Shown: piece after piece, positions 40,265-52,754 of the stretch
Numbering within the stretch: the stretch's first letter is position 1
Layout: the number at the start of each line of letters is the position of its first letter
Assembly: GCA_037893225.1 (NCBI GenBank)
Contig: JAZGUH010000068.1
Coordinates: 744,001-808,000, forward strand
Length of the DNA stretch: 64,000 nucleotides
Direction: 5' to 3'
Source: Hippasteria phrygiana
Lineage: Eukaryota; Echinodermata; Asteroidea; Valvatida; Goniasteridae
Made by a program: the position numbers and the translations under genes
The notes under the pieces: model-generated
The model's input: the letters and a program-made list of their open reading frames with translations, nothing else
Database searches by the model: none
Told to the model about the DNA's origin: nothing

Positions 40265-42345
40265 GGAGCAATAAATAGAAGGTAACATGCACACAGATGT
40301 TGGCCGGAAAGAAAATAAACATTGCGAGGTTTGAATTTTCTCCACAAGTGTTAACTCTAAGAAGCCGCCGATAATTGCAACATGTAGCGCCAGATCTAAG
40401 CTATCCATACATGTCAAAATTACTGAATTTGGTTGATATTTCATGCAATTATGAATGAGTAAAGCAAGTCCATACCCCAGGGAATTTGACATGCATGGAG
40501 CAATAAATAGACGGTAACATGTACACAGATGTTGGCCGGAAAGAAAATAAACATTGCGAGGTTTGAATTTTCTCCACAAGTTTTAACTCTAGGAAGCCGC
40601 CGATGATTGCAACATGTAGCGCCAGATCTAAGCTATCCATACATGTCAAAATTACTGTATTTGGTTGATATTTAATGCAATTATGAATGAGTAAAGCAAG
40701 TCATACCCCTTGGAATTTGACATGCATGGAGCAATAAATAGACGGTAATATGCACACAGATGTTGGCCGGAAAGAAAATAATCATTGCGAGGTTTGAATT
40801 TTCTCCACAAGTTTTAACTCTAGGAAGCCGCCGATGATTGCAACATGTAGCGCCAGATCTAAGCTATCCATACATGTCAAAATTACTGTATTTGGTTGAT
40901 ATTTAATGCAATTATGAATGAGTAGAGCAAGTCCATACCCCAGGGAATTTGACAGGCATGGAGCAATAAATAGAAGGTAATATGCACACAGATGTTGGCC
41001 GGAAAGAAAATAAACATTGCGAGGTTTGAATTTTCTCCACAAGTTTTAACTCTAAGAAGCCGCCGATGATTGCAACATGTAGCGCCAGATCTAAGCTATC
41101 CATACATGTCAAAATTACTGAATTTGGTTTATATTTCATGCAATTATGAATGAGTAAAGCAAGTCATACCCTAGGGAATTTGACAGGCATGGAGCAATAA
41201 ATAGAAGGTAATATGCACACAGATGTTGGCCGGAAAGAAAATAAACATTGCGAGGTTTGAATTTTCTCCACAAGTGTTAACTCTAAGAAGCCGCCGATGA
41301 TTGCAACATGTAGCGCCAGATCTAAGCTATCCATACATGTCAAAATTACTGTATTTGGTTTATATTTCATGCAATTATGAATGAGTAAAGCAAGTCATAC
41401 CCTAGGGAATTTGACAGGCATGGAGCAATAAATAGAAGGTAATATGCACACAGATGTTGGCCGGAAAGAAAATAAACATTGCGAGGTTTGAATTTTCTCC
41501 ACAAGTTTTAACTCTAAGAAGCCGCCGATAATTGCAACATGTAGCGCCAGATCTAAGCTATCCATACATGTCAAAATTACTGAATTTGGTTGATATTTCA
41601 TGCAATTATGAATGAGTAAAGCAAGTCATACCCTAGGGAATTTGACAGGCATGGATCAATAAATAGAAGGTAATATGCACACAGATGTTGGCCGGAAAGA
41701 AAATAAACATTGCGAGGTTTGAATTTTCTCCACAAGTTTTAACTCTAAGAAGCCGCCGATGATTGCAACATGTAGCGCCAGATCTAAGCTATCCATACAT
41801 GTCAAAATTACTGTATTTGGTTTATATTTCATGCAATTATGAATGAGTAAAGCAAGTCATACCCTAGGGAATTTGACAGGCATGGAGCAATAAATAGAAG
41901 GTAATATGCACACAGATGTTGGCCGGAAAGAAAATAAACATTGCGAGGTTTGAATTTTCTCCACAAGTTTTAACTCTAAGAAGCCGCCGATAATTGCAAC
42001 ATGTAGCGCCAGATCTAAGCTATCCATACATGTCAAAATTACTGAATTTGGTTGATATTTCATGCAATTATGAATGAGTAAAGCAAGTCATACCCTAGGG
42101 AATTTGACAGGCATGGATCAATAAATAGAAGGTAATATGCACACAGATGTTGGCCGGAAAGAAAATAAACATTGCGAGGTTTGAATTTTCTACACAAGTT
42201 TTAACTCTAAGAAGCCGCCGATGATTGCAACATGTAGCGCCAGATCTAAGCTATCCATACATGTCAAAATTACTGTATTTGGTTTATATTTCATGCAATT
42301 ATGAATGAGTAAAGCAAGTCATACCCTAGGGAATTTGACAGGCAT
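40265..42345. repeat. G-H-I-J unit 1, 9 monomers (2081 bp)
   Basis: Cassette G 40265-40496, H 40497-40727, I 40728-40959, J 40960-41190, then fillers at 41191 (B-like with G86 and GGAG), 41422 (A), 41653 (B), 41884 (A) and 42115 (B', TTCTACAC). G here has AACATGCAC at 21-29. H is marked by CCCCTTGG (40706-40713), I by AATAATC and GTAGAGC, and J by GAATTT with GGTTTATATTTC. Confidence 0.9.
40642..40724. other. Dyad symmetry within type H monomer
   Basis: CATGTCAA at 40642-40649 is the exact reverse complement of TTGACATG at 40717-40724. Allowing one bulged A, the pairing extends to CATGTCAAAATT against AATTTGACATG. The arms are separated by 67 bases. The full arm exists only in monomers with T227 (GACATGCATGG); those with G227 (GACAGGCATGG) lose the last pairs. 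The dyad recurs in every T227 monomer. Whether it forms a cruciform or binds a protein cannot be told from sequence. Confidence 0.6.
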
Positions 42346-44427
42346 GGAGCAATAAATAGAAGGTAACATGCACACAGATGTTGGCCGGAAAGAAAATAAA
42401 CATTGCGAGGTTCGAATTTTCTCCACAAGTGTTAACTCTAAGAAGCCGCCGATAATTGCAACATGTAGCGCCAGATCTAAGCTATCCATACATGTCAAAA
42501 TTACTGAATTTGGTTGATATTTCATGCAATTATGAATGAGTAAAGCAAGTCCATACCCCAGGGAATTTGACATGCATGGAGCAATAAATAGACGGTAACA
42601 TGTACACAGATGTTGGCCGGAAAGAAAATAAACATTGCGAGGTTTGAATTTTCTCCACAAGTTTTAACTCTAGGAAGCCGCCGATGATTGCAACATGTAG
42701 CGCCAGATCTAAGCTATCCATACATGTCAAAATTACTGTATTTGGTTGATATTTAATGCAATTATGAATGAGTAAAGCAAGTCATACCCCTTGGAATTTG
42801 ACATGCATGGAGCAATAAATAGACGGTAATATGCACACAGATGTTGGCCGGAAAGAAAATAATCATTGCGAGGTTTGAATTTTCTCCACAAGTTTTAACT
42901 CTAGGAAGCCGCCGATGATTGCAACATGTAGCGCCAGATCTAAGCTATCCATACATGTCAAAATTACTGTATTTGGTTGATATTTAATGCAATTATGAAT
43001 GAGTAGAGCAAGTCCATACCCCAGGGAATTTGACAGGCATGGAGCAATAAATAGAAGGTAATATGCACACAGATGTTGGCCGGAAAGAAAATAAACATTG
43101 CGAGGTTTGAATTTTCTCCACAAGTTTTAACTCTAAGAAGCCGCCGATGATTGCAACATGTAGCGCCAGATCTAAGCTATCCATACATGTCAAAATTACT
43201 GAATTTGGTTTATATTTCATGCAATTATGAATGAGTAAAGCAAGTCATACCCTAGGGAATTTGACAGGCATGGAGCAATAAATAGAAGGTAATATGCACA
43301 CAGATGTTGGCCGGAAAGAAAATAAACATTGCGAGGTTTGAATTTTCTCCACAAGTTTTAACTCTAAGAAGCCGCCGATAATTGCAACATGTAGCGCCAG
43401 ATCTAAGCTATCCATACATGTCAAAATTACTGAATTTGGTTGATATTTCATGCAATTATGAATGAGTAAAGCAAGTCATACCCTAGGGAATTTGACAGGC
43501 ATGGATCAATAAATAGAAGGTAATATGAACAGAGATGTTGGCCGGAAAGAAAATAAACATTGCGAGGTTTGAATTTTCTCCACAAGTGTTAACTCTAAGA
43601 AGCCGCCGATAATTGCAACATGTAGCGCCAGATCTAAGCTATCCATACATGTCAAAATTACTGAATTTGGTTGATATTTCATGCAATTATGAATGAGTAG
43701 AGCAAGTCCATACCCCAGGGAATTTGACAGGCATGGAGCAATAAATAGAAGGTAATATGCACACAGATGTTGGCCGGAAAGAAAATAAACATTGCGAGGT
43801 TTGAATTTTCTCCACAAGTTTTAACTCTAAGAAGCCGCCGATGATTGCAACATGTAGCGCCAGATCTAAGCTATCCATACATGTCAAAAGTACTGAATTT
43901 GGTTTATATTTCATGCAATTATGAATGAGTAAAGCAAGTCATACCCTAGGGAATTTGACAGGCATGGAGCAATAAATAGAAGGTAATATGCACACAGATG
44001 TTGGCCGGAAAGAAAATAAACATTGCGAGGTTTGAATTTTCTCCACAGGTTTTAACTCTAAGAAGCCGCCGATAATTGCAACATGTAGCGCCAGATCTAA
44101 GCTATCCATACATGTCAAAATTACTGAATTTGGTTGATATTTCATGCAATTATGAATGAGTAAAGCAAGTCATACCCTAGGGAATTTGACAGGCATGGAT
44201 CAATAAATAGAAGGTAATATGCACACAGATGTTGGCCGGAAAGAAAATAAACATTGCGAGGTTTGAATTTTCTCCACAAGTTTTAACTCTAAGAAGCCGC
44301 CGATGATTGCAACATGTAGCGCCAGATCTAAGCTATCCATACATGTCAAAATTACTGTATTTGGTTTATATTTCATGCAATTATGAATGAGTAAAGCAAG
44401 TCATACCCTAGGGAATTTGACAGGCAT
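42346..44427. repeat. G-H-I-J unit 2, 9 monomers (2082 bp)
   Basis: Cassette 42346-43271, then fillers at 43272 (A), 43503 (GGAT, G86, with C insertion), 43735 (J-like), 43966 (A with CCACAGGTT near 44049) and 44197 (B). Its left half matches unit 1 at offset 2081. G has a private GGTTCGAATT near 42413. Confidence 0.88.
43503..43734. repeat. Monomer with two private substitutions (GAACAGAG)
   Basis: Positions 26 and 30 read AATATGAACAGAGATG where all others have AATATGCACACAGATG, or the ACATGTACAC and ACATGCACAC forms. These two changes (43528 and 43532) occur in no other copy I saw, so they arose after the last exchange involving this monomer. Confidence 0.8.
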
Positions 44428-45584
44428 GGAGCAATAAATAGAAGGTAATATGCACACAGATGTTGGCCGGAAAGAAAATAAACATTGCGAGGTTTGAATT
44501 TTCTCCACAAGTGTTAACTCTAAGAAGCCGCCGATAATTGCAACATGTAGCGCCAGATCTAAGCTATCCATACATGTCAAAATTACTGAATTTGGTTGAT
44601 ATTTCATGCAATTATGAATGAGTAAAGCAAGTCCATACCCCAGGGAATTTGACATGCATGGAGCAATAAATAGACGGTAACATGTACACAGATGTTGGCC
44701 GGAAAGAAAATAAACATTGCGAGGTTTGAATTTTCTCCACAAGTTTTAACTCTAGGAAGCCGCCGATGATTGCAACATGTAGCGCCAGATCTAAGCTATC
44801 CATACATGTCAAAATTACTGTATTTGGTTGATATTTAATGCAATTATGAATGAGTAAAGCAAGTCATACCCCTTGGAATTTGACATGCATGGAGCAATAA
44901 ATAGACGGTAATATGCACACAGATGTTGGCCGGAAAGAAAATAATCATTGCGAGGTTTGAATTTTCTCCACAAGTTTTAACTCTAGGAAGCCGCCGATGA
45001 TTGCAACATGTAGCGCCAGATCTAAGCTATCCATACATGTCAAAATTACTGTATTTGGTTGATATTTAATGCAATTATGAATGAGTAGAGCAAGTCCATA
45101 CCCCAGGGAATTTGACAGGCATGGAGCAATAAATAGAAGGTAATATGCACACAGATGTTGGCCGGAAAGAAAATAAACATTGCGAGGTTTGAATTTTCTC
45201 CACAAGTTTTAACTCTAAGAAGCCGCCGATGATTGCAACATGTAGCGCCAGATCTAAGCTATCCATACATGTCAAAATTACTGAATTTGGTTTATATTTC
45301 ATGCAATTATGAATGAGTAAAGCAAGTCATACCCTAGGGAATTTGACAGGCATGGAGCAATAAATAGAAGGTAATATGCACACAGATGTTGGCCGGAAAG
45401 AAAATAAACATTGCGAGGTTTGAATTTTCTCCACAAGTTTTAACTCTAAGAAGCCGCCGATAATTGCAACATGTAGCGCCAGATCTAAGCTATCCATACA
45501 TGTCAAAATTACTGTATTTGGTTTATATTTCATGCAATTATGAATGAGTAAAGCAAGTCATACCCTAGGGAATTTGACAGGCAT
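44428..45584. repeat. G-H-I-J unit 3, 5 monomers (1157 bp)
   Basis: Cassette 44428-45353 followed by a single filler, the A/B hybrid at 45354-45584. This is the shortest unit size in the window (5 monomers) and is repeated as unit 5. Confidence 0.9.
45354..45584. repeat. A/B hybrid monomer
   Basis: The left part is type A (GGAG, A109) and the right part is type B (T162, TA at 171-172). The switch lies between positions 110 and 161. One crossover of that kind fuses A and B and removes one monomer, which explains the 5-monomer unit. The same hybrid recurs at 48823-49053, 3469 bp away, as part of a block copy. Confidence 0.85.
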
Positions 45585-47896
45585 GGAGCAATAAATAGAA
45601 GGTAATATGCACACAGATGTTGGCCGGAAAGAAAATAAACATTGCGAGGTTTGAATTGTCTCCACAAGTGTTAACTCTAAGAAGCCGCCGATAATTGCAA
45701 CATGTAGCGCCAGATCTAAGCTATCCATACATGTCAAAATTACTGAATTTGGTTGATATTTCATGCAATTATGAATGAGTAAAGCAAGTCCATACCCCAG
45801 GGAATTTGACATGCATGGAGCAATAAATAGACGGTAACATGTACACAGATGTTGGCCGGAAAGAAAATAAACATTGCGAGGTTTGAATTTTCTCCACAAG
45901 TTTTAACTCTAGGAAGCCGCCGATGATTGCAACATGTAGCGCCAGATCTAAGCTATCCATACATGTCAAAATTACTGTATTTGGTTGATATTTAATGCAA
46001 TTATGAATGAGTAAAGCAAGTCATACCCCTTGGAATTTGACATGCATGGAGCAATAAATAGACGGTAATATGCACACAGATGTTGGCCGGAAAGAAAATA
46101 ATCATTGCGAGGTTTGAATTTTCTCCACAAGTTTTAACTCTAGGAAGCCGCCGATGATTGCAACATGTAGCGCCAGATCTAAGCTATCCATACATGTCAA
46201 AATTACTGTATTTGGTTGATATTTAATGCAATTATGAATGAGTAGAGCAAGTCCATACCCCAGGGAATTTGACAGGCATGGAGCAATAAATAGAAGGTAA
46301 TATGCACACAGATGTTGGCCGGAAAGAAAATAAACATTGCGAGGTTTGAATTTTCTCCACAAGTTTTAACTCTAAGAAGCCGCCGATGATTGCAACATGT
46401 AGCGCCAGATCTAAGCTATCCATACATGTCAAAATTACTGAATTTGGTTTATATTTCATGCAATTATGAATGAGTAAAGCAAGTCATACCCTAGGGAATT
46501 TGACAGGCATGGAGCAATAAATAGAAGGTAATATGCACACAGATGTTGGCCGGAAAGAAAATAAACATTGCGAGGTTTGAATTTTCTCCACAAGTTTTAA
46601 CTCTAAGAAGCCGCCGATAATTGCAACATGTAGCGCCAGATCTAAGCTATCCATACATGTCAAAATTACTGAATTTGGTTGATATTTCATGCAATTATGA
46701 ATGAGTAAAGCAAGTCATACCCTAGGGAATTTGACAGGCATGGATCAATAAATAGAAGGTAATATGCACACAGATGTTGGCCGGAAAGAAAATAAACATT
46801 GCGAGGTTTGAATTTTCTCCACAAGTTTTAACTCTAAGAAGCCGCCGATGATTGCAACATGTAGCGCCAGATCTAAGCTATCCATACATGTCAAAATTAC
46901 TGTATTTGGTTTATATTTCATGCAATTATGAATGAGTAAAGCAAGTCATACCCTAGGGAATTTGACAGGCATGGAGCAATAAATAGAAGGTAATATGCAC
47001 ACAGATGTTGGCCGGAAAGAAAATAAACATTGCGAGGTTTGAATTTTCTCCACAAGTTTTAACTCTAAGAAGCCGCCGATAATTGCAACATGTAGCGCCA
47101 GATCTAAGCTATCCATACATGTCAAAATTACTGAATTTGGTTGATATTTCATGCAATTATGAATGAGTAAAGCAAGTCATACCCTAGGGAATTTGACAGG
47201 CATGGATCAATAAATAGAAGGTAATATGCACACAGATGTTGGCCGGAAAGAAAATAAACATTGCGAGGTTTGAATTTTCTACACAAGTTTTAACTCTAAG
47301 AAGCCGCCGATGATTGCAACATGTAGCGCCAGATCTAAGCTATCCATACATGTCAAAATTACTGTATTTGGTTTATATTTCATGCAATTATGAATGAGTA
47401 AAGCAAGTCATACCCTAGGGAATTTGACAGGCATGGAGCAATAAATAGAAGGTAACATGCACACAGATGTTGGCCGGAAAGAAAATAAACATTGCGAGGT
47501 TTGAATTTTCTCCACAAGTGTTAACTCTAAGAAGCCGCCGATAATTGCAACATGTAGCGCCAGATCTAAGCTATCCATACATGTCAAAATTACTGAATTT
47601 GGTTGATATTTCATGCAATTATGAATGAGTAAAGCAAGTCATACCCTAGGGAATTTGACAGGCATGGATCAATAAATAGAAGGTAATATGCACACAGATG
47701 TTGGCCGGAAAGAAAATAAACATTGCGAGGTTTGAATTTTCTCCACAAGTTTTAACTCTAAGAAGCCGCCGATGATTGCAACATGTAGCGCCAGATCTAA
47801 GCTATCCATACATGTCAAAATTACTGTATTTGGTTTATATTTCATGCAATTATGAATGAGTAAAGCAAGTCATACCCTAGGGAATTTGACAGGCAT
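45585..47896. repeat. G-H-I-J unit 4, 10 monomers (2312 bp)
   Basis: Cassette 45585-46510, then 46511 (A), 46742 (B), 46973 (A), 47204 (B' with TTCTACAC), 47435 (G-like but without the C insertion) and 47666 (B). The G monomer carries GAATTGTCTCC near 45658, shared only with 49127 (its 3469-bp partner) and seen independently in an H monomer near 63003. Confidence 0.88.
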
Positions 47897-49053
47897 GGAG
47901 CAATAAATAGAAGGTAATATGCACACAGATGTTGGCCGGAAAGAAAATAAACATTGCGAGGTTTGAATTTTCTCCACAAGTGTTAACTCTAAGAAGCCGC
48001 CGATAATTGCAACATGTAGCGCCAGATCTAAGCTATCCATACATGTCAAAATTACTGAATTTGGTTGATATTTCATGCAATTATGAATGAGTAAAGCAAG
48101 TCCATACCCCAGGGAATTTGACATGCATGGAGCAATAAATAGACGGTAACATGTACACAGATGTTGGCCGGAAAGAAAATAAACATTGCGAGGTTTGAAT
48201 TTTCTCCACAAGTTTTAACTCTAGGAAGCCGCCGATGATTGCAACATGTAGCGCCAGATCTAAGCTATCCATACATGTCAAAATTACTGTATTTGGTTGA
48301 TATTTAATGCAATTATGAATGAGTAAAGCAAGTCATACCCCTTGGAATTTGACATGCATGGAGCAATAAATAGACGGTAATATGCACACAGATGTTGGCC
48401 GGAAAGAAAATAATCATTGCGAGGTTTGAATTTTCTCCACAAGTTTTAACTCTAGGAAGCCGCCGATGATTGCAACATGTAGCGCCAGATCTAAGCTATC
48501 CATACATGTCAAAATTACTGTATTTGGTTGATATTTAATGCAATTATGAATGAGTAGAGCAAGTCCATACCCCAGGGAATTTGACAGGCATGGAGCAATA
48601 AATAGAAGGTAATATGCACACAGATGTTGGCCGGAAAGAAAATAAACATTGCGAGGTTTGAATTTTCTCCACAAGTTTTAACTCTAAGAAGCCGCCGATG
48701 ATTGCAACATGTAGCGCCAGATCTAAGCTATCCATACATGTCAAAATTACTGAATTTGGTTTATATTTCATGCAATTATGAATGAGTAAAGCAAGTCATA
48801 CCCTAGGGAATTTGACAGGCATGGAGCAATAAATAGAAGGTAATATGCACACAGATGTTGGCCGGAAAGAAAATAAACATTGCGAGGTTTGAATTTTCTC
48901 CACAAGTTTTAACTCTAAGAAGCCGCCGATAATTGCAACATGTAGCGCCAGATCTAAGCTATCCATACATGTCAAAATTACTGTATTTGGTTTATATTTC
49001 ATGCAATTATGAATGAGTAAAGCAAGTCATACCCTAGGGAATTTGACAGGCAT
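47897..49053. repeat. G-H-I-J unit 5, 5 monomers (1157 bp)
   Basis: Cassette 47897-48822 plus the A/B hybrid 48823-49053. It is a copy of unit 3 at offset 3469 bp. Confidence 0.9.
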
Positions 49054-51597
49054 GGAGCAATAAATAGAAGGTAATATGCACACAGATGTTGGCCGGAAAG
49101 AAAATAAACATTGCGAGGTTTGAATTGTCTCCACAAGTGTTAACTCTAAGAAGCCGCCGATAATTGCAACATGTAGCGCCAGATCTAAGCTATCCATACA
49201 TGTCAAAATTACTGAATTTGGTTGATATTTCATGCAATTATGAATGAGTAAAGCAAGTCCATACCCCAGGGAATTTGACATGCATGGAGCAATAAATAGA
49301 CGGTAACATGTACACAGATGTTGGCCGGAAAGAAAATAAACATTGCGAGGTTTGAATTTTCTCCACAAGTTTTAACTCTAGGAAGCCGCCGATGATTGCA
49401 ACATGTAGCGCCAGATCTAAGCTATCCATACATGTCAAAATTACTGTATTTGGTTGATATTTAATGCAATTATGAATGAGTAAAGCAAGTCATACCCCTT
49501 GGAATTTGACATGCATGGAGCAATAAATAGACGGTAATATGCACACAGATGTTGGCCGGAAAGAAAATAATCATTGCGAGGTTTGAATTTTCTCCACAAG
49601 TTTTAACTCTAGGAAGCCGCCGATGATTGCAACATGTAGCGCCAGATCTAAGCTATCCATACATGTCAAAATTACTGTATTTGGTTGATATTTAATGCAA
49701 TTATGAATGAGTAGAGCAAGTCCATACCCCAGGGAATTTGACAGGCATGGAGCAATAAATAGAAGGTAATATGCACACAGATGTTGGCCGGAAAGAAAAT
49801 AAACATTGCGAGGTTTGAATTTTCTCCACAAGTTTTAACTCTAAGAAGCCGCCGATGATTGCAACATGTAGCGCCAGATCTAAGCTATCCATACATGTCA
49901 AAATTACTGAATTTGGTTTATATTTCATGCAATTATGAATGAGTAAAGCAAGTCATACCCTAGGGAATTTGACAGGCATGGAGCAATAAATAGAAGGTAA
50001 TATGCACACAGATGTTGGCCGGAAAGAAAATAAACATTGCGAGGTTTGAATTTTCTCCACAAGTTTTAACTCTAAGAAGCCGCCGATAATTGCAACATGT
50101 AGCGCCAGATCTAAGCTATCCATACATGTCAAAATTACTGAATTTGGTTGATATTTCATGCAATTATGAATGAGTAAAGCAAGTCATACCCTAGGGAATT
50201 TGACAGGCATGGATCAATAAATAGAAGGTAATATGCACACAGATGTTGGCCGGAAAGAAAATAAACATTGCGAGGTTTGAATTTTCTCCACAAGTTTTAA
50301 CTCTAAGAAGCCGCCGATGATTGCAACATGTAGCGCCAGATCTAAGCTATCCATACATGTCAAAATTACTGTATTTGGTTTATATTTCATGCAATTATGA
50401 ATGAGTAAAGCAAGTCATACCCTAGGGAATTTGACAGGCATGGAGCAATAAATAGAAGGTAATATGCACACAGATGTTGGCCGGAAAGAAAATAAACATT
50501 GCGAGGTTTGAATTTTCTCCACAAGTTTTAACTCTAAGAAGCCGCCGATAATTGCAACATGTAGCGCCAGATCTAAGCTATCCATACATGTCAAAATTAC
50601 TGAATTTGGTTGATATTTCATGCAATTATGAATGAGTAAAGCAAGTCATACCCTAGGGAATTTGACAGGCATGGATCAATAAATAGAAGGTAATATGCAC
50701 ACAGATGTTGGCCGGAAAGAAAATAAACATTGCGAGGTTTGAATTTTCTACACAAGTTTTAACTCTAAGAAGCCGCCGATGATTGCAACATGTAGCGCCA
50801 GATCTAAGCTATCCATACATGTCAAAATTACTGTATTTGGTTTATATTTCATGCAATTATGAATGAGTAAAGCAAGTCATACCCTAGGGAATTTGACAGG
50901 CATGGAGCAATAAATAGAAGGTAACATGCACACAGATGTTGGCCGGAAAGAAAATAAACATTGCGAGGTTTGAATTTTCTCCACAAGTGTTAACTCTAAG
51001 AAGCCGCCGATAATTGCAACATGTAGCGCCAGATCTAAGCTATCCATACATGTCAAAATTACTGAATTTGGTTGATATTTCATGCAATTATGAATGAGTA
51101 AAGCAAGTCCATACCCCAGGGAATTTGACATGCATGGAGCAATAAATAGACGGTAACATGTACACAGATGTTGGCCGGAAAGAAAATAAACATTGCGAGG
51201 TTTGAATTTTCTCCACAAGTTTTAACTCTAGGAAGCCGCCGATGATTGCAACATGTAGCGCCAGATCTAAGCTATCCATACATGTCAAAATTACTGAATT
51301 TGGTTGATATTTCATGCAATTATGAATGAGTAAAGCAAGTCATACCCTAGGGAATTTGACAGGCATGGATCAATAAATAGAAGGTAATATGCACACAGAT
51401 GTTGGCCGGAAAGAAAATAAACATTGCGAGGTTTGAATTTTCTACACAAGTTTTAACTCTAAGAAGCCGCCGATGATTGCAACATGTAGCGCCAGATCTA
51501 AGCTATCCATACATGTCAAAATTACTGTATTTGGTTTATATTTCATGCAATTATGAATGAGTAAAGCAAGTCATACCCTAGGGAATTTGACAGGCAT
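49054..51597. repeat. G-H-I-J unit 6, 11 monomers (2544 bp)
   Basis: Cassette 49054-49979, then 49980 (A), 50211 (B), 50442 (A), 50673 (B'), 50904 (G'), 51136 (an H-like monomer with GAATTT, TTTCATGC and CCTAGGG) and 51367 (B'). It copies unit 4 up to 51109 at offset 3469 and then gains a duplicated B'-G'-H triplet. Confidence 0.88.
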
Positions 51598-52060
51598 GGA
51601 GCAATAAATAGAAGGTAACATGCACACAGATGTTGGCCGGAAAGAAAATAAACATTGCGAGGTTTGAATTTTCTCCACAAGTGTTAACTCTAAGAAGCCG
51701 CCGATAATTGCAACATGTAGCGCCAGATCTAAGCTATCCATACATGTCAAAATTACTGAATTTGGTTGATATTTCATGCAATTATGAATGAGTAAAGCAA
51801 GTCCATACCCCAGGGAATTTGACATGCATGGAGCAATAAATAGACGGTAACATGTACACAGATGTTGGCCGGAAAGAAAATAAACATTGCGAGGTTTGAA
51901 TTTTCTCCACAAGTTTTAACTCTAGGAAGCCGCCGATGATTGCAACATGTAGCGCCAGATCTAAGCTATCCATACATGTCAAAATTACTGTATTTGGTTG
52001 ATATTTAATGCAATTATGAATGAGTAAAGCAAGTCATACCCCTTGGAATTTGACATGCAT
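50673..52060. repeat. Local triplet duplication, period 694 bp
   Basis: B'-G'-H (50673-51366) is followed by B'-G'-H (51367-52060). TTCTACAC recurs at 50750 and 51444. The two H monomers differ: the first ends as a type A-like tail (GAATTT, TTTCATGC, CCTAGGG), the second as true H (GTATTT, TTTAATGC, CCCCTTGG). The first is therefore a hybrid, consistent with an unequal exchange inside H. Confidence 0.82.
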
Positions 52061-52754
52061 GGAGCAATAAATAGACGGTAATATGCACACAGATGTTGGC
52101 CGGAAAGAAAATAATCATTGCGAGGTTTGAATTTTCTCCACAAGTTTTAACTCTAGGAAGCCGCCGATGATTGCAACATGTAGCGCCAGATCTAAGCTAT
52201 CCATACATGTCAAAATTACTGTATTTGGTTGATATTTAATGCAATTATGAATGAGTAGAGCAAGTCCATACCCCAGGGAATTTGACAGGCATGGAGCAAT
52301 AAATAGAAGGTAATATGCACACAGATGTTGGCCGGAAAGAAAATAAACATTGCGAGGTTTGAATTTTCTCCACAAGTTTTAACTCTAAGAAGCCGCCGAT
52401 GATTGCAACATGTAGCGCCAGATCTAAGCTATCCATACATGTCAAAATTACTGAATTTGGTTTATATTTCATGCAATTATGAATGAGTAAAGCAAGTCAT
52501 ACCCTAGGGAATTTGACAGGCATGGAGCAATAAATAGAAGGTAATATGCACACAGATGTTGGCCGGAAAGAAAATAAACATTGCGAGGTTTGAATTTTCT
52601 CCACAAGTTTTAACTCTAAGAAGCCGCCGATAATTGCAACATGTAGCGCCAGATCTAAGCTATCCATACATGTCAAAATTACTGAATTTGGTTGATATTT
52701 CATGCAATTATGAATGAGTAAAGCAAGTCATACCCTAGGGAATTTGACAGGCAT
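51598..52754. repeat. G-H-I-J unit 7, 5 monomers (1157 bp)
   Basis: Cassette 51598-52523 followed by one type A filler (52524-52754), not the A/B hybrid of units 3 and 5. This 5-mer therefore arose by a separate event. Confidence 0.88.

Larger units (their letters stand above)
44052..51109. repeat. 15-monomer super-repeat, period 3469 bp, two copies
   Basis: 44052-47640 matches 47521-51109 at a constant 3469 bp, so a pair of units (5+10 monomers) was copied as one block. The left limit is T/G at 44051/47520. The right limit is the C insertion at 51110. Private markers copied include the A/B hybrid, GAATTGTCTCC (45658/49127) and TTCTACAC (47281/50750). I saw no differences between the copies at the sites compared. 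Confidence 0.9.
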
